Source of the DNA: Cyanobium sp. CZS25K
GTDB taxonomy: Bacteria > Cyanobacteriota > Cyanobacteriia > PCC-6307 > Cyanobiaceae
DNA length: 64,000 nucleotides
Assembly: GCA_030373325.1 (NCBI GenBank)
Contig: JAUCZB010000001.1
Location: 186,001 to 250,000, forward strand
Direction: 5' to 3'
Shown here one piece after another: positions 51,055 to 59,924 of the stretch (the stretch's first letter is position 1; each line of letters starts with the position of its first letter). The notes under the pieces are model-generated. The model ran no database searches. It saw only the letters and a list, made by a program, of their open reading frames with translations, and was not told the origin of the DNA. A program made the translations under genes and the position numbers.

Positions 51055-52074
51055 TCAGGTTGCCACCGCCTCCACCACCGCGACCGGCGACGGGGTCGGG
51101 TGGATCCCCGCCAGCCGCAGGCCGGCGCGCTCCAGCAGCTGTTCGTAAGCGGCGGGGGTGCGCTCCCGGCCGCCCTCGGTCATCACGAGCATGTTGAGAT
51201 CGAGCAGCTTGCCCGGGGCCGGATCGTTGCCGGGGGGGATCACCTGCTCGAGGATCAGCAGCCGCCCGCCGGGGGCCAGGCCGGTGCGGATGTGGCCGAG
51301 GATCGTCAGGCAGGCGTCATCGCCCCAGTCATGGAGGATGTGCTTGAGCAGGTAGGTGTCGCCCCCGGCCGGCACGCCCGCGAAGAAATCGCCGGCGGTG
51401 ACGCTGAAGCGCCCCTCCAGCTCCGGCGGCACCGTCACCGGCGCCACCACCGCCGGCTGGTCGAAGAGGGTGCCGCGCAGGTGGCCGTGCCGGCGCAGCA
51501 CCGTCTGCAGCAGTCCGCCACGGCCGCCGCCTACGTCGATGAGGTGTTGTACGCCGCTGAAGTCCCAGGTCGCCAGCAGCCCCTCGGTCTCGACGCGGGA
51601 GAAGTCGGTCATGGCGCCGTCGAAGATGGCGCCGCGCTCGTGGTTGTGGCCGTACCAGTCGAAGACGGGCTCGCCGAAGTGGTGACGGAAGGCGCTCTCG
51701 CCGCTGCGGACGCTGTGGAGCAGGTCACTCCAGGCGTCGTAGTGCTCGCCGCCGAGCATGCGCGTGAACTGGCGCAGGGAGCCGGGGTGGTCGCTGCGCA
51801 GCAGTTCGGCCAGGGGGGTGAGCACGAAGCGGCGGGGCTGGCTGCCGCTCTCGGCGAACACGCCCAGGCTGGCCAGACCCCGCAGCAGCCGGAACAGGGA
51901 CTCGGCATCGGCGCCGCAGCGGCCGGCGAGCTCCTCGGCCGCCAGACCCTCCGGCCCGGCGGCCGCCAGATGGTCGGCGATGGCCAGTTCGGCGGCCACG
52001 TTCAGCATCTGGGTGACCCAGTTGCCGCAGGCGAGCTGGAGGAACTGGCCGCTGAGATCCGCGCTGGGGTCCAT
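51055..52074 (-). CDS. SAM-dependent O-methyltransferase (AOMT/CrtF-like)
   Basis: A 339-residue enzyme with an N-terminal dimerisation/winged-helix part (QMLNVAAELAIADHLAA) and a Rossmann methyltransferase domain: SAM motif LIDVGGGRGGLLQTVL, then LLKHILHDWGDDACLTIL, the conserved region with the catalytic His in plant-type O-methyltransferases and CrtF-like enzymes. The substrate is unknown; hydroxylated small molecules or carotenoids are typical. It stands 25 nt after the phosphoesterase gene on the same strand. Confidence 0.88.
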   Translation of the reverse strand: MDPSADLSGQFLQLACGNWVTQMLNVAAELAIADHLAAAGPEGLAAEELAGRCGADAESLFRLLRGLASLGVFAESGSQPRRFVLTPLAELLRSDHPGSLRQFTRMLGGEHYDAWSDLLHSVRSGESAFRHHFGEPVFDWYGHNHERGAIFDGAMTDFSRVETEGLLATWDFSGVQHLIDVGGGRGGLLQTVLRRHGHLRGTLFDQPAVVAPVTVPPELEGRFSVTAGDFFAGVPAGGDTYLLKHILHDWGDDACLTILGHIRTGLAPGGRLLILEQVIPPGNDPAPGKLLDLNMLVMTEGGRERTPAAYEQLLERAGLRLAGIHPTPSPVAVVEAVAT

Positions 52075-52099
52075 GGGGGCGGGGCGGGGCCCTGCCGGT

Positions 52100-53626
52100 C
52101 TACACGGCCACTCCGGGCAGCCGGTAGGGGTGCCAGCGGCCTGCGGCCTTCTCGGCCACCAGCGGGGTGAGCGTGAGCTTCAGGGGGGTGCCGGCCGCCA
52201 CATCGACGCGCAGGGCGGAATAGGCGCGGCGCAGGGCGGCGCCCCGGCCGCTGCGGCCGAGGAAGAGGCGGGAGCGGGCCACGACGCGCCCGGCGCCGGC
52301 GGGCCCCTCCAGCAGCGCGGGCCCCTCCGGCCGCTGGCGGCGCAGGCTGTAGCCGCTGCCGCCGCAGATCGCCCAGGGAATGTGGGCATCGCCGTGGCCG
52401 GTGTCGCCGGTGCTGAGCAGCTCCAGGCAGTGGGCATGGCCGCTGAAGGCCAGATCCAGCAGGGGCCGGCCGGCGGGGAGGGGGCCGAGGGCCGCGGCGA
52501 CGCGATCGAGCACCCGGCGCAGCCTGGCGCGCACGGCCAGGGTCTGGCCCTGGTCCCACTTGCTGGCTTCGGTGACGTAGGGGGGATGGTGCAGCACCAG
52601 CAGCCGGCCCCGCACCGCCGGGTTGCGCCAGGAGGCGATCAGGGCCGCGGCGAACCAGTCGAGCTGGGCTTCATCGACCGCCACCGGTCCGCCGGCGAGC
52701 TGTTTGTCGATGTCCCGGATCTGCTCATCGAGCTGCTCGGCCTTGGCGGCCCGATCGTCGCGGGCGTCCTCGTCGCCGCTGAGGGGGCCGAGCGAGAGCA
52801 GCAGGGCGGCGCGTTCGGCGTCGAGCCCCTGGCGGCGCCGTCGCAGGTCCCCGTCGTCGCCGGCGGCGGGCAGCGGCTGGTTGAAGGTGTTGGAGTCGAG
52901 GGCGAACACATCCACCCCGGCCCAGCGGAAGGTGTAGTGGCGGTGGGGCAGGCGGGTGAAGTCCCCGGGGCGGTAGAGCAGGCAGCGGGCCCCGTCGACC
53001 GTGGCGGTGCGGGTGCGGGCGAGGTGCTCGCCCAGGTCCGCCTCGGGCACGGCGGCCAGCACGTCGAGGAAGGCGCGGGCCCAGGCCTGGCCCACGTGGG
53101 ACCCGTGCCAGCCCACGTCGAGATGGATCCAGGAGCGCAGCAGTCGCCGCGGCGGTGCCGTCAGGCCGGCGAGCAGGGCGAGCGGCAACGGCAGGTCGTA
53201 GTAGTCGTGGTTGCCGAGCACCGGCAGGAACGGCACCCGGAAGACGAGCCGGTCGTAGCGAAGCCGGCGCCAGTCCTCGCCGCCGACGAGCCACTCCCGG
53301 TAGGGCCGGATGAAGTTGTCGGGGTACTGCTCGCTGGAGCCCACCTGATAGACGACGTCGCCGGTGTGGAGCAGGAAGCGGGCGTCAGCGCCATGGGCGA
53401 GCAGCTGCTCCGCCACCCGCCGCTGGGGGCTGTCGCGGCGGTGCAGCCCGGTGCCGCTGTCGCCGAGCACCAGGAAGGAGAAGGCCTCGGGGGAGCCGGG
53501 ATCCGCCTCGATCGCCAGACGGCAGGGATCGATGCCGCGACGGGCGATCTCGGGATGGCCCCAGCGCACCCGGTCGGCCATGCGGCGGATCTTGGTGGCG
53601 ACGCCCGCCTCGGAGGCCAGGTTCAT
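52100..53626 (-). CDS. Metallophosphoesterase
   Basis: A 508-residue calcineurin-like phosphoesterase. The metal-binding motifs are in order: LGDSGTG, LHTGDVVYQ, LGNHDYYD, a histidine in LVLHHPP and FSGHAHCLE. There is no signal peptide. The substrate is unknown; the family spans nucleotides, phospholipids and proteins. The start overlaps the stop of the lipid-kinase fusion by 4 nt (ATGA), suggesting that the two enzymes act on related phosphorylated lipids. Confidence 0.88.
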   Translation of the reverse strand: MNLASEAGVATKIRRMADRVRWGHPEIARRGIDPCRLAIEADPGSPEAFSFLVLGDSGTGLHRRDSPQRRVAEQLLAHGADARFLLHTGDVVYQVGSSEQYPDNFIRPYREWLVGGEDWRRLRYDRLVFRVPFLPVLGNHDYYDLPLPLALLAGLTAPPRRLLRSWIHLDVGWHGSHVGQAWARAFLDVLAAVPEADLGEHLARTRTATVDGARCLLYRPGDFTRLPHRHYTFRWAGVDVFALDSNTFNQPLPAAGDDGDLRRRRQGLDAERAALLLSLGPLSGDEDARDDRAAKAEQLDEQIRDIDKQLAGGPVAVDEAQLDWFAAALIASWRNPAVRGRLLVLHHPPYVTEASKWDQGQTLAVRARLRRVLDRVAAALGPLPAGRPLLDLAFSGHAHCLELLSTGDTGHGDAHIPWAICGGSGYSLRRQRPEGPALLEGPAGAGRVVARSRLFLGRSGRGAALRRAYSALRVDVAAGTPLKLTLTPLVAEKAAGRWHPYRLPGVAV

Positions 53627-54927
53627 GGCGGCGGCAGTGGCGCGAACACCGTCAGGGCACCGGGCAGGCAGGTGAAGGTGACGGGGTCGGCCGCGAGCAT
53701 CTCACCGTCGATCACCAGCCGCTGGGGAGGGTCGGTGGTGATCGTGATGCGGCTGGCCCGCAGGCACAGAAGATCCGGGCGGTTGGTGGGTGACTGCACC
53801 ACGGCGGAGGTGAGCAGGGAGGCGAGGGCGTTGAGCCCCTGCAGGCGGGAGGTGGGCGAGGCGATGGTGATCTCCAGCAGGCCGTCGTCGGGGATCACCC
53901 GCCCGAAGCCCTGGGCGAGCACGGAGGTGGCAGGAGCCACGTTGGCCACGGTGATGGCGGCGGCCTGCACTTCGGTGACGGTGCCGTCGATCTCGACGCG
54001 GGCCTGGAACGGCTGCTGGGCCACCAGCTGCTGGGCGCCGGCGAGCACGTAGGCGAGTGGACCCAGCATGGTCTTGAGCTCACGGGTGGCGCGATCCACC
54101 ATCCCGGCCTCGAAGCCCACGCCGGCCAGCAGGGTCATCGGCACGTCGTTGCAGCGGGCGGCGTCCACCACGTGGGTGTGACCGGCCAGGATCGTCTCGC
54201 AGGCGCCGACCAGGTCGGTGGGGATGTCGAGTGCCGCGGCGAAGGCGTTGGCGGTGCCGCGGGGGATCACGCCCAGGGGAATGCCGGTGCCGGCCACCGC
54301 CCCCGCCACGGCCGAGACGGTGCCATCACCGCCGCAGGCCACAATCATCACGTTGCCGGGTTCGCCGGCCGGTCGGGCCTTGAGAAGGTTGACGAGCTCC
54401 AGACACTGGTCGGCCGGATCGGCGTCGGGCCGGGTGAGCAGCACGGTGACCAGGAGCTGGGGTTCGAGGATCGAGCGGATCATGGCGAGATCGGCATTGG
54501 GATCCCCCTGGCCAGCGACGGGATTGAACAGCAGGTAGGCCGAGCGGCCGTGGGACAGGCCGCGCAGGGCCAGCTCGGCGGTGGCGGGGTTGAGGGCCAG
54601 GGGCACGGCGGCCAGATCGCAGGCGCGGACCAGCAGCTGGCCGTCGGGCGGGGTGCCGGGCGGCGCCTGCGGATCGAGGAAGGCCACCACCAGGGCGACG
54701 TCACCGGCGAGCACCCGGGCGGCCACCTGGATGTCGCCCCCTTCCGCGAGCGCCTCGAGCGCCACCACCGGCAGCTGGGCGGTGCGAGGGTCGCTGCGGA
54801 GCCGGGCGGCCAGTTCGGCGTTGGCGAGCAGAGGAAAACCGGCGATCGCCAGGGTCTGACGGTCGAGCCAGTCGAGCAGCGCCTCGATGCGCGAGGCACT
54901 CGCCAGCAGCACCAGGGCATGGGCCAT
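53623..54927 (-). CDS. Methylglyoxal-synthase-like domain fused to a YegS/diacylglycerol-type lipid kinase
   Basis: A 434-residue fusion. Residues 1-125 resemble methylglyoxal synthase: [20 protein letters not shown] (GGD at 63-65), then [20 protein letters not shown] and [13 protein letters not shown]. Residues ~128-434 are a YegS/BmrU-type lipid kinase with NPVAGQGD and the nucleotide motif GGDGT (199-203), followed by [12 protein letters not shown]. The two domains could couple triose-phosphate overflow to lipid phosphorylation, or the N-terminal part could be a sensor. Similar fusions exist in cyanobacteria; their role is not known to me. It heads the operon with the phosphoesterase and methyltransferase genes. 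Confidence 0.85.
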   Translation of the reverse strand: MAHALVLLASASRIEALLDWLDRQTLAIAGFPLLANAELAARLRSDPRTAQLPVVALEALAEGGDIQVAARVLAGDVALVVAFLDPQAPPGTPPDGQLLVRACDLAAVPLALNPATAELALRGLSHGRSAYLLFNPVAGQGDPNADLAMIRSILEPQLLVTVLLTRPDADPADQCLELVNLLKARPAGEPGNVMIVACGGDGTVSAVAGAVAGTGIPLGVIPRGTANAFAAALDIPTDLVGACETILAGHTHVVDAARCNDVPMTLLAGVGFEAGMVDRATRELKTMLGPLAYVLAGAQQLVAQQPFQARVEIDGTVTEVQAAAITVANVAPATSVLAQGFGRVIPDDGLLEITIASPTSRLQGLNALASLLTSAVVQSPTNRPDLLCLRASRITITTDPPQRLVIDGEMLAADPVTFTCLPGALTVFAPLPPP

Positions 54928-54964
54928 TGCGGATCAGGCTAGGGGGCATCGTCGCCACCCTTCC

Positions 54965-55350
54965 ATGGCCCGCCCCCAGCAGCGCCTGGCCGCCAACGTG
55001 GAAGGACCCTTCTGTGTGGATCGGACCTGCATCGACTGCGGCACCTGCTGGCAGTTCGACCCAGCCCACTTCGCCCCCACCGGCAGCACGTCGCACGTGT
55101 GGTCCCAGCCGCAGGGGGAGGTGCACGACGGCGGCCGGGACTCGCGCAAGAGTTTCGGGGCCAGCAGCTGGCGGATCACCCGACGCGGCGCCGATGGCCC
55201 GCCGGATCGAGGCCCTGGGCGGGGTGAGCCGGATCCTGCTCAGCCATCGCGACGACGTGGCCGACCAAGGGGCCTGGGCCCGACATTTCGGCGCGGAACG
55301 CTGGATCGATGCCGCCGATGCCGACGCCGCCCCTGGCGCGGTGGTGGAGG
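54965..55350 (+). pseudogene. Broken ferredoxin / MBL-fold hydrolase gene
   Basis: The frame from 54965 begins [19 protein letters not shown] with [13 protein letters not shown], the start of a cyanobacterial protein combining a ferredoxin-like N-terminus with a metallo-beta-lactamase fold. After ~55170 the frame is lost; a second piece (55194-55340, other frame) reads [20 protein letters not shown] and [17 protein letters not shown], the middle of the MBL domain. The zinc HxHxDH motif is replaced by SHRDD. Deletions and a frameshift have destroyed the gene. Confidence 0.75.
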
Positions 55351-55369
55351 TGGTGTGGGCAATCTGGAC

Positions 55370-55985
55370 GGGGTGCTGCGCGCCAGGCAGCCCAAACGGT
55401 TGCCGGTGGTGTCCACGGTGGCGGAGACGAGGGCGGTGCTGCAACAGCTCCAGGGAACCGAACAGCTTGTGGCACAGATGCTCTATGGCAGCCCTGCTGC
55501 TCCGGGTACAGGATGTGGACGTTGAGGTCAGGCAACGGACCGTCCGCAGTGACAAAGGCGACAAGGACCGGCTCACCGTGTTTCCATCCAGCCTTGTGGA
55601 GCCCCTGCAGAAGCATCTGTGGGTGGTGCTGCCGATGGCGCTGGGAAGGAAGTACCTGAACGCCGCCACGGAATGGGGGTGGCAGTGGGTCTTTCCACAA
55701 TCGCACCGTTGGCGTGACGACAAGATCCGAACGCAAGGCAGGCAGCGCCTCGACCCATCCCTGATCCAGAAGGCCGTGAAGCTGGCGATCCTGCGGGCCG
55801 GAATCAGCAAGCCGGCCTGCGGCCACACGTTCCGCCACTTGTTTGCGACTCACCTGCTGGAGCGTGGCCAGGACATCCGCACCATCCAGGAATTGCTGGG
55901 GCACAGCGACGTGAAGACCGCGATGATCTATGCCCATGTACTGAATCGTGGCCCTTGTGGGGTGAAGACCCCGTGGACCTTCTGC
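55370..55985 (+). pseudogene. Truncated integron-type tyrosine recombinase
   Basis: The frame reading [20 protein letters not shown] to LYGS (55376-55489) changes near 55490 to [15 protein letters not shown], and continues to [20 protein letters not shown] and [20 protein letters not shown]. This is the IntI pattern: catalytic HxxR, the tyrosine in [10 protein letters not shown] and the integron-specific patch [10 protein letters not shown]. The N-terminal ~90 residues are absent, replaced by the MBL remnant, and the lesion at 55490 lost about five residues and the frame. It cannot be functional. Confidence 0.8.
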
Positions 55986-55990
55986 AGCGA

Positions 55991-56109
55991 GCCGAACGTC
56001 TGGATCACGGGCCCTCCCATGTCTCCGTCAGCCACGAGCAAGGGTAGGGAAAAGCCTTGCGCTGGAGGGTGTTCCAGGGCATCAACATCCTGTTGCAGGC
56101 GTGTTAGGC
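55991..56109 (+). repeat. Possible attC-like element downstream of the integrase remnant
   Basis: A 119-bp stretch ends with GTTAGGC (56103-56109), matching the integron core consensus GTTRRRY, and begins with GCCGAAC (55991-55997), one mismatch from the partner core RYYYAAC. The length is in the attC range. Internal complementarity is weak and interrupted. It is only a candidate. Confidence 0.25.
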
Positions 56110-56283
56110 GGCCGGAGAGTCCCGAGGTGGATGGATGCCGGACCCGCCGAAATATTGTTGAAAGCTGGAAACAGTCGTCCCAAATAAGACGAGCTAGTGC
56201 AACTGCCATCAGGCCCTGCTCGGATCTACTGAATCACCAGCCTGACAGCAGGGCTATGCTGGAACTCAATTCTGGGAGAACGC

Positions 56284-56523
56284 TTGTCACCAACTGTCTT
56301 CCGTGATGGCGAATTCCGGTTTTTCTTCTTCTCGCGCGAAGAAAGCCGGATTCACATCCATGTCAGTCATCCAGACGGTGAAGCGAAGTTCTGGCTGAGA
56401 CCGTCCGTTGAACTTGCCCGCAACATTGGGCTAAGCTCCTCAAAGATCAAAGATGCTCAACGGTTAGTCGAGTCACGCCAGCAGGAGGTCATCAATGCCT
56501 GGAGCAACCACTTTGGAAGCTGA
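56284..56523 (+). CDS. DUF4160 protein (toxin-antitoxin-like pair with DUF2442)
   Basis: A 79-residue protein from a TTG start. The motif [20 protein letters not shown] and [19 protein letters not shown] are characteristic of DUF4160. The codon use is clearly less GC-rich than the chromosome around it. It overlaps the DUF2442 gene that follows by 29 nt. Such pairs occur on mobile elements and resemble toxin-antitoxin modules, but their activity is not established. It lies next to a dead integron integrase. Confidence 0.85.
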   Translation: MSPTVFRDGEFRFFFFSREESRIHIHVSHPDGEAKFWLRPSVELARNIGLSSSKIKDAQRLVESRQQEVINAWSNHFGS

Positions 56524-56791
56524 GGTCACCAATGTTTCCAGTCATTGCATTTGGATGCTTATCGATGATGAGGAACTCGCACTTCCGTATTCCGAGTTCC
56601 CCTGGTTCAAGTCGGCTACGATTCAGCAGTTGGTCAACGTCCTGCGACCCACAGCCGATCATCTCTATTGGCCTGATCTAGACGTTGACTTGTCCGTTGA
56701 GTCGATACGCCATCCCGACAAGTTCCCTCTGAGGGCGAAGAGCACTTTCAATCCATGCTATTCACCTGAACCGCCTCCTCAAATTCACTGA
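56495..56791 (+). CDS. DUF2442 protein
   Basis: A 98-residue protein overlapping DUF4160. The family pattern is visible: an N-terminal beta region ([20 protein letters not shown]), LPYSEFPWFKSAT, and YWPDLDVDLSVESIRHPDKF. DUF2442 proteins regularly follow DUF4160 genes and may act as DNA-binding antitoxin or partner. Low GC supports recent acquisition. Confidence 0.85.
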   Translation: MPGATTLEAEVTNVSSHCIWMLIDDEELALPYSEFPWFKSATIQQLVNVLRPTADHLYWPDLDVDLSVESIRHPDKFPLRAKSTFNPCYSPEPPPQIH

Positions 56792-57195
56792 TGCCATGGA
56801 GCAGTCGGAAGCCATACTTGTTGCGGCCAGGCAATGGCAATCGTTGGGCTGTCTACAAGGAGTCTCTCCCGCTTGGTCCGCTTCTTAGCCCGATTCTTAC
56901 CTAGGCTGCGCTCATCGCTGGAGAATCCCCGCTCCCAATCAGAGATCAAGCCTGTCTGAGCCTCTGAGCAGACCATTGTCCTTGCGCTCGTTGAGGCGGT
57001 TGCCCCGCATCCCCTTGGCTGAGGGATTCCAGGGTTTCTCTGCAGCGTCATCGTGCAGACCATCCCCGGGAATGCCTGCATCCAAGTTCAGAGATCAATA
57101 CCACGAAGAGATCCCCGGCATGGAATCTCTGGACGGACCGGGCAACAATCCGACTCTTGAAGACCTGTCAAGACAGTCTGGAAAATCCTTGCGTA
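56792..57195. other. Intergenic stretch, AT-richer, with possible gene debris
   Basis: These 404 bp hold no recognisable complete gene. On the minus strand one short frame, closed on both sides by stops (about 56960-57110), reads LDAGIPGDGLHDDAAEKPWN and then NRLNERKDNGLLRG, which looks like part of a protein but has no known match. A GTTGGGC core-like heptamer at 56843 has no partner. Base composition is AT-richer than the chromosome around it, as in the DUF4160/DUF2442 pair. Confidence 0.35.
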
Positions 57196-58293
57196 TCAAG
57201 GGGTGTGGCATGGCTTGTTGGCCGTTGCCATGGCAGGAGTCGAGCGCCAGGCCTGCCATCTCTCCAGCTGGGCGCGTACGGCACCCTGGTGCAGCAGCTC
57301 CCTGGCCAGCTCCAGGCCCGCCTCCAGGCTTTTTTCAGAGCCCACGAACCACAGGTACACTCCGGCGTTCCATTCAAGAGAGCGGCGCAGATCGCCTTCC
57401 CCCGCCAGAGCGGCCAGGGCCTGCTCCTTCCAGTGATCCAGGCTCTCCCAGACGGGATCGGCGCCGAAGCAGCTGTAGTCACGGGGGTGGAGAATCAACC
57501 GCTCGCTGCGGTTCTGCCGTACCCGGGCCGTCACACAGGCGCGGCTGATGGGAAGGTCCGTGCTCCCCTCCAGTCCTTTCACCGTCGCGATGTCGGTTTC
57601 ACCCGCGAGGTCAAGAGCCTCCCAGGCACGCGCTTCTGTGGGCGGGTGGACAAATCCGCTCACCAGCAGGTGTTCCCCCTGGTGTGCGGTCCAGAGCAGT
57701 TCAAGGCTGGCCACCGGGGGGCGTTTTCCCAGGTCTTCCCGGTATTCGATGAGTTGTTCTGCTGCCGACAGATGGTCAGGCTGATGGACCAGGGCTAGCC
57801 GATGGCGATCCAGGCCGATCTGCAGTTCCGTACATGAAAGGCCTGCGAGGTTCACACCGAGAGCATCAAACAGCTCGACAGCGGTTACACCATATTTCAC
57901 AGGCATTCGCCGGCCTCCATGAAGCACTACTGGGACGCCAGCGGCTGCCAGCACCAGGCAGGTGAGGGGATAGATCGGAGCCGTGCGTGTTCGCCCGTCA
58001 AAGGGCATCCCAAAGCAGATCGCTCGCTGCTGACTGGTGAGGCGGGGACCGCGTCGCCGGTACACATCAAGCATGCCGGCCAGTTCCTGGGGTTCAGGTC
58101 TGCGGATGCGGTGGGCGATGAGAAAGGCGCCGATCTGGGCCGGACTGGGACCGCCGTCAAGGATCAGATCCAGGGCATGGGCGGCTTGTTCACGACTGAG
58201 ACCACCGCTGGTGTGTTGGCCGCTGCCGATCTTTCGCAGGTACCCCTTGAAGATCTCTCGTGGTGCAGAAGCTGCTGGGCGGGGGGGCTGCAT
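57196..58293 (-). CDS. cnaT: CnaT-like protein, anthranilate phosphoribosyltransferase family
   Basis: About 365 residues from the ATG at 58293. The fold resembles TrpD: LSREQAAHALDLILDGGPSP, AQIGAFLIAHRIRRP, and VVLHGGRRMPVKYGVTAVEL. TrpD's canonical GTGGD glycine loop is replaced, so tryptophan synthesis is unlikely. In Anabaena the homologous gene cnaT, located in the nitrate assimilation cluster, is needed for nirA operon expression. Its neighbours cynS, nirB-like, FNT and nirA support that role here. It diverges from cynS around an NtcA-type palindrome. Confidence 0.75.
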   Translation of the reverse strand: MQPPRPAASAPREIFKGYLRKIGSGQHTSGGLSREQAAHALDLILDGGPSPAQIGAFLIAHRIRRPEPQELAGMLDVYRRRGPRLTSQQRAICFGMPFDGRTRTAPIYPLTCLVLAAAGVPVVLHGGRRMPVKYGVTAVELFDALGVNLAGLSCTELQIGLDRHRLALVHQPDHLSAAEQLIEYREDLGKRPPVASLELLWTAHQGEHLLVSGFVHPPTEARAWEALDLAGETDIATVKGLEGSTDLPISRACVTARVRQNRSERLILHPRDYSCFGADPVWESLDHWKEQALAALAGEGDLRRSLEWNAGVYLWFVGSEKSLEAGLELARELLHQGAVRAQLERWQAWRSTPAMATANKPCHTP

Positions 58294-58369
58294 GGTCCGC
58301 AAACGAGGGGGAGTGGACTGGCTGCCCAGCAGGCGCAAGGCCGTTCTGAGATTTTAATCTTTGAACACC

Positions 58370-58413
58370 TCAGCCCACGGCTGGGTAGCAACAGCTACGC
58401 AGCCGTGGGCTGA
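58370..58413. promoter_or_regulatory. 44-nt palindrome centred on an NtcA-type site (cnaT-cynS intergenic)
   Basis: Arms TCAGCCCACGGCTG (58370-58383) and CAGCCGTGGGCTGA (58400-58413) are exact reverse complements. Inside them GTAGC and GCTAC pair around the loop AACA; the only mismatch is at 58384/58399. The centre, 58385-58398, is GTA-N8-TAC, the NtcA consensus. It lies between divergent cnaT and cynS. As DNA it is a double palindrome; as RNA it would be a long hairpin, but there is no U-tract. A TAAAAT hexamer 28 nt into the cnaT side is a possible -10 box. Confidence 0.65.
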
Positions 58414-58526
58414 GAAGGTAGCAACCACTGCGCTGTTGAATTAATTCTGCACTGATCATGACAAGTGGAACTGCCTGATTGCAAGGTCGTTCTGTTGTCC
58501 ATGACGCCACACTCGCAGGATCCACT

Positions 58527-59009
58527 ATGCCGCTCACCTCTTCAAATACTCCCGCCATGGCGCCTCCTTCCCGAGGGGCCATTGTGGGCGCACTGATGGC
58601 AGCCAAAAAGGCCAAGGGGCTCAGCTTCGCTGAGCTTGAGGCTCAGCTTGATCGCGACGAAGTTTGGATCGCTTCGTTGTTCTATGGTCAATCAGCGGCC
58701 TCCGAAGAGGAAGCCGCCAAGCTGGCGGCCTTGCTGGATCTTGACCCGGTCATTGCCGAAGCCATCCAGGCCTATCCCGCAAAGGGCTCGCTCGATCCCG
58801 TGATACCCACCGATCCATTGATTTATCGCTTCTACGAGATCATGCAGGTCTATGGAATGCCCCTCAAGGATGTTATCCAGGAGAAATTCGGTGATGGCAT
58901 CATGAGTGCCATTGACTTCACGCTCGATGTTGATAAAGTCGAGGACCCGAAAGGAGACCGAGTCAAGATCACCATGTGTGGGAAGTTTCTCTCCTACAAG
59001 AAGTGGTGA
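58527..59009 (+). CDS. cynS: Cyanate hydratase (cyanase)
   Basis: A 160-residue enzyme from the ATG at 58527; a later Met at 58557 also aligns acceptably. Catalytic residues R101 and E104 (IYRFYEIM) and S127 ([10 protein letters not shown]) match the E. coli R96/E99/S122. It converts cyanate and bicarbonate to CO2 and carbamate, giving ammonia. It sits divergent from cnaT with an NtcA-type palindrome 129 bp upstream, consistent with nitrogen control. A hairpin terminator follows. Confidence 0.97.
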   Translation: MPLTSSNTPAMAPPSRGAIVGALMAAKKAKGLSFAELEAQLDRDEVWIASLFYGQSAASEEEAAKLAALLDLDPVIAEAIQAYPAKGSLDPVIPTDPLIYRFYEIMQVYGMPLKDVIQEKFGDGIMSAIDFTLDVDKVEDPKGDRVKITMCGKFLSYKKW

Positions 59010-59034
59010 TGCTCTGAGAGGTGCCGTGAGCAGG

Positions 59035-59060
59035 AAGCCCACTGCTGCAGTGGGTTTCTT
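59035..59060. terminator. Bidirectional hairpin terminator between cynS and the nirB-like gene
   Basis: The inner stem pairs CCCACTG (59038-59044) with CAGTGGG (59048-59054) around a 3-nt loop; three further pairs extend it. A T-rich run (GTTTCTTG) follows on the plus strand. It lies between two converging stops, 26 bp after cynS and just before the nirB-like stop. Confidence 0.75.
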
Positions 59061-59066
59061 GCCTGT

Positions 59067-59921
59067 TTACATGCCATCAACCTGGCTGGACTGTGAGGGA
59101 AACGAAGAGTTCAGGACCTCCAGGGTCTGGATCACAAGATGTTTGTAGGGCACCTGGGCTTCTAGTTGGCGCCTGAGGGGCTGCTCCAAGCGTGTATTGA
59201 AGAGGCGGTCAGCCTGAGCCAGAAGCTGTTGGCAGCTTTCTTCCGTTCCGATGCAACCCAGGCATTGAATCGCCATTTCCGCCACGCCTGGTAAAGCATC
59301 CAGCTCGATGCAGGAACCTATGGCTGACAGTACGGTAACTTCGCTCCGCCGTTGCAGCAGGCGCAGGGTGGCAATCACGACTTCAGCGCGTAGATCCTTG
59401 AGCAGCGGTGCGGTGAGCTCCAGCAGATGGTGGGCCGGTAAGCTTCGATTTCGGAATGTCAACAGCTCCAACCCCGCCAGACGGAATGCTCGACCGGGAG
59501 CCTGAAGCGCCTGTTCGATGATCGCCAGGTCAATCTGATTGCCCCAGCAGGCCAGAGCTTCCAGAACAGCGGGTCCGGATTCTCCAGCCTGGGGAAGCCA
59601 GGCCAGAAGCTGGTCACGAGCGCGCGGATGATGGCAGAGACTGAGGGCTCGAATCAGTGGCTGTGTGATGCCCTGCTGGCGGCAAAGGGGGAGCAGAAGG
59701 GTGATGGTTGTGGGTCCGGCCATGCCAAGCCTCTCCCCCAGGGCCAGGGCCAAGCTGGGATCGGAAATCCGCGGAAGCAGGTCCGCGATGTGCTCTGGGC
59801 TGAGGGGATGTCGCCTCCACTCCCCCAGCCGCTGAGCCAGCAGACCTTCCTCCTCTTCAGAGAGGGGTGCAGGGGAGAGCTGCCGGGAGGGCACGGCCGT
59901 GGGGGTGGAGGGCAGCAACAT
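59067..59921 (-). CDS. HEAT-repeat-like protein, NirB-type nitrite reductase helper
   Basis: A 284-residue, wholly helical protein with repeated leucine-rich helices (for example RAFRLAGLELLTFRN and VVIATLRLLQRRSEVTVLSA), like HEAT repeats. In Anabaena a HEAT-like protein, NirB, encoded near nirA, is needed for full nitrite reductase activity and interacts with NirA. The position 3 nt downstream of the nitrite channel gene and in the nirA transcript direction fits that role. The identification rests on context and fold, not on a signature. Confidence 0.55.
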   Translation of the reverse strand: MLLPSTPTAVPSRQLSPAPLSEEEEGLLAQRLGEWRRHPLSPEHIADLLPRISDPSLALALGERLGMAGPTTITLLLPLCRQQGITQPLIRALSLCHHPRARDQLLAWLPQAGESGPAVLEALACWGNQIDLAIIEQALQAPGRAFRLAGLELLTFRNRSLPAHHLLELTAPLLKDLRAEVVIATLRLLQRRSEVTVLSAIGSCIELDALPGVAEMAIQCLGCIGTEESCQQLLAQADRLFNTRLEQPLRRQLEAQVPYKHLVIQTLEVLNSSFPSQSSQVDGM

Positions 59922-59924
59922 GAA

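Noticed and set aside
57196-58293. Calling this gene trpD (tryptophan biosynthesis)
   Set aside because: The glycine-rich loop of true TrpD is not conserved and the neighbours are nitrogen assimilation genes, so CnaT-like is the better call.
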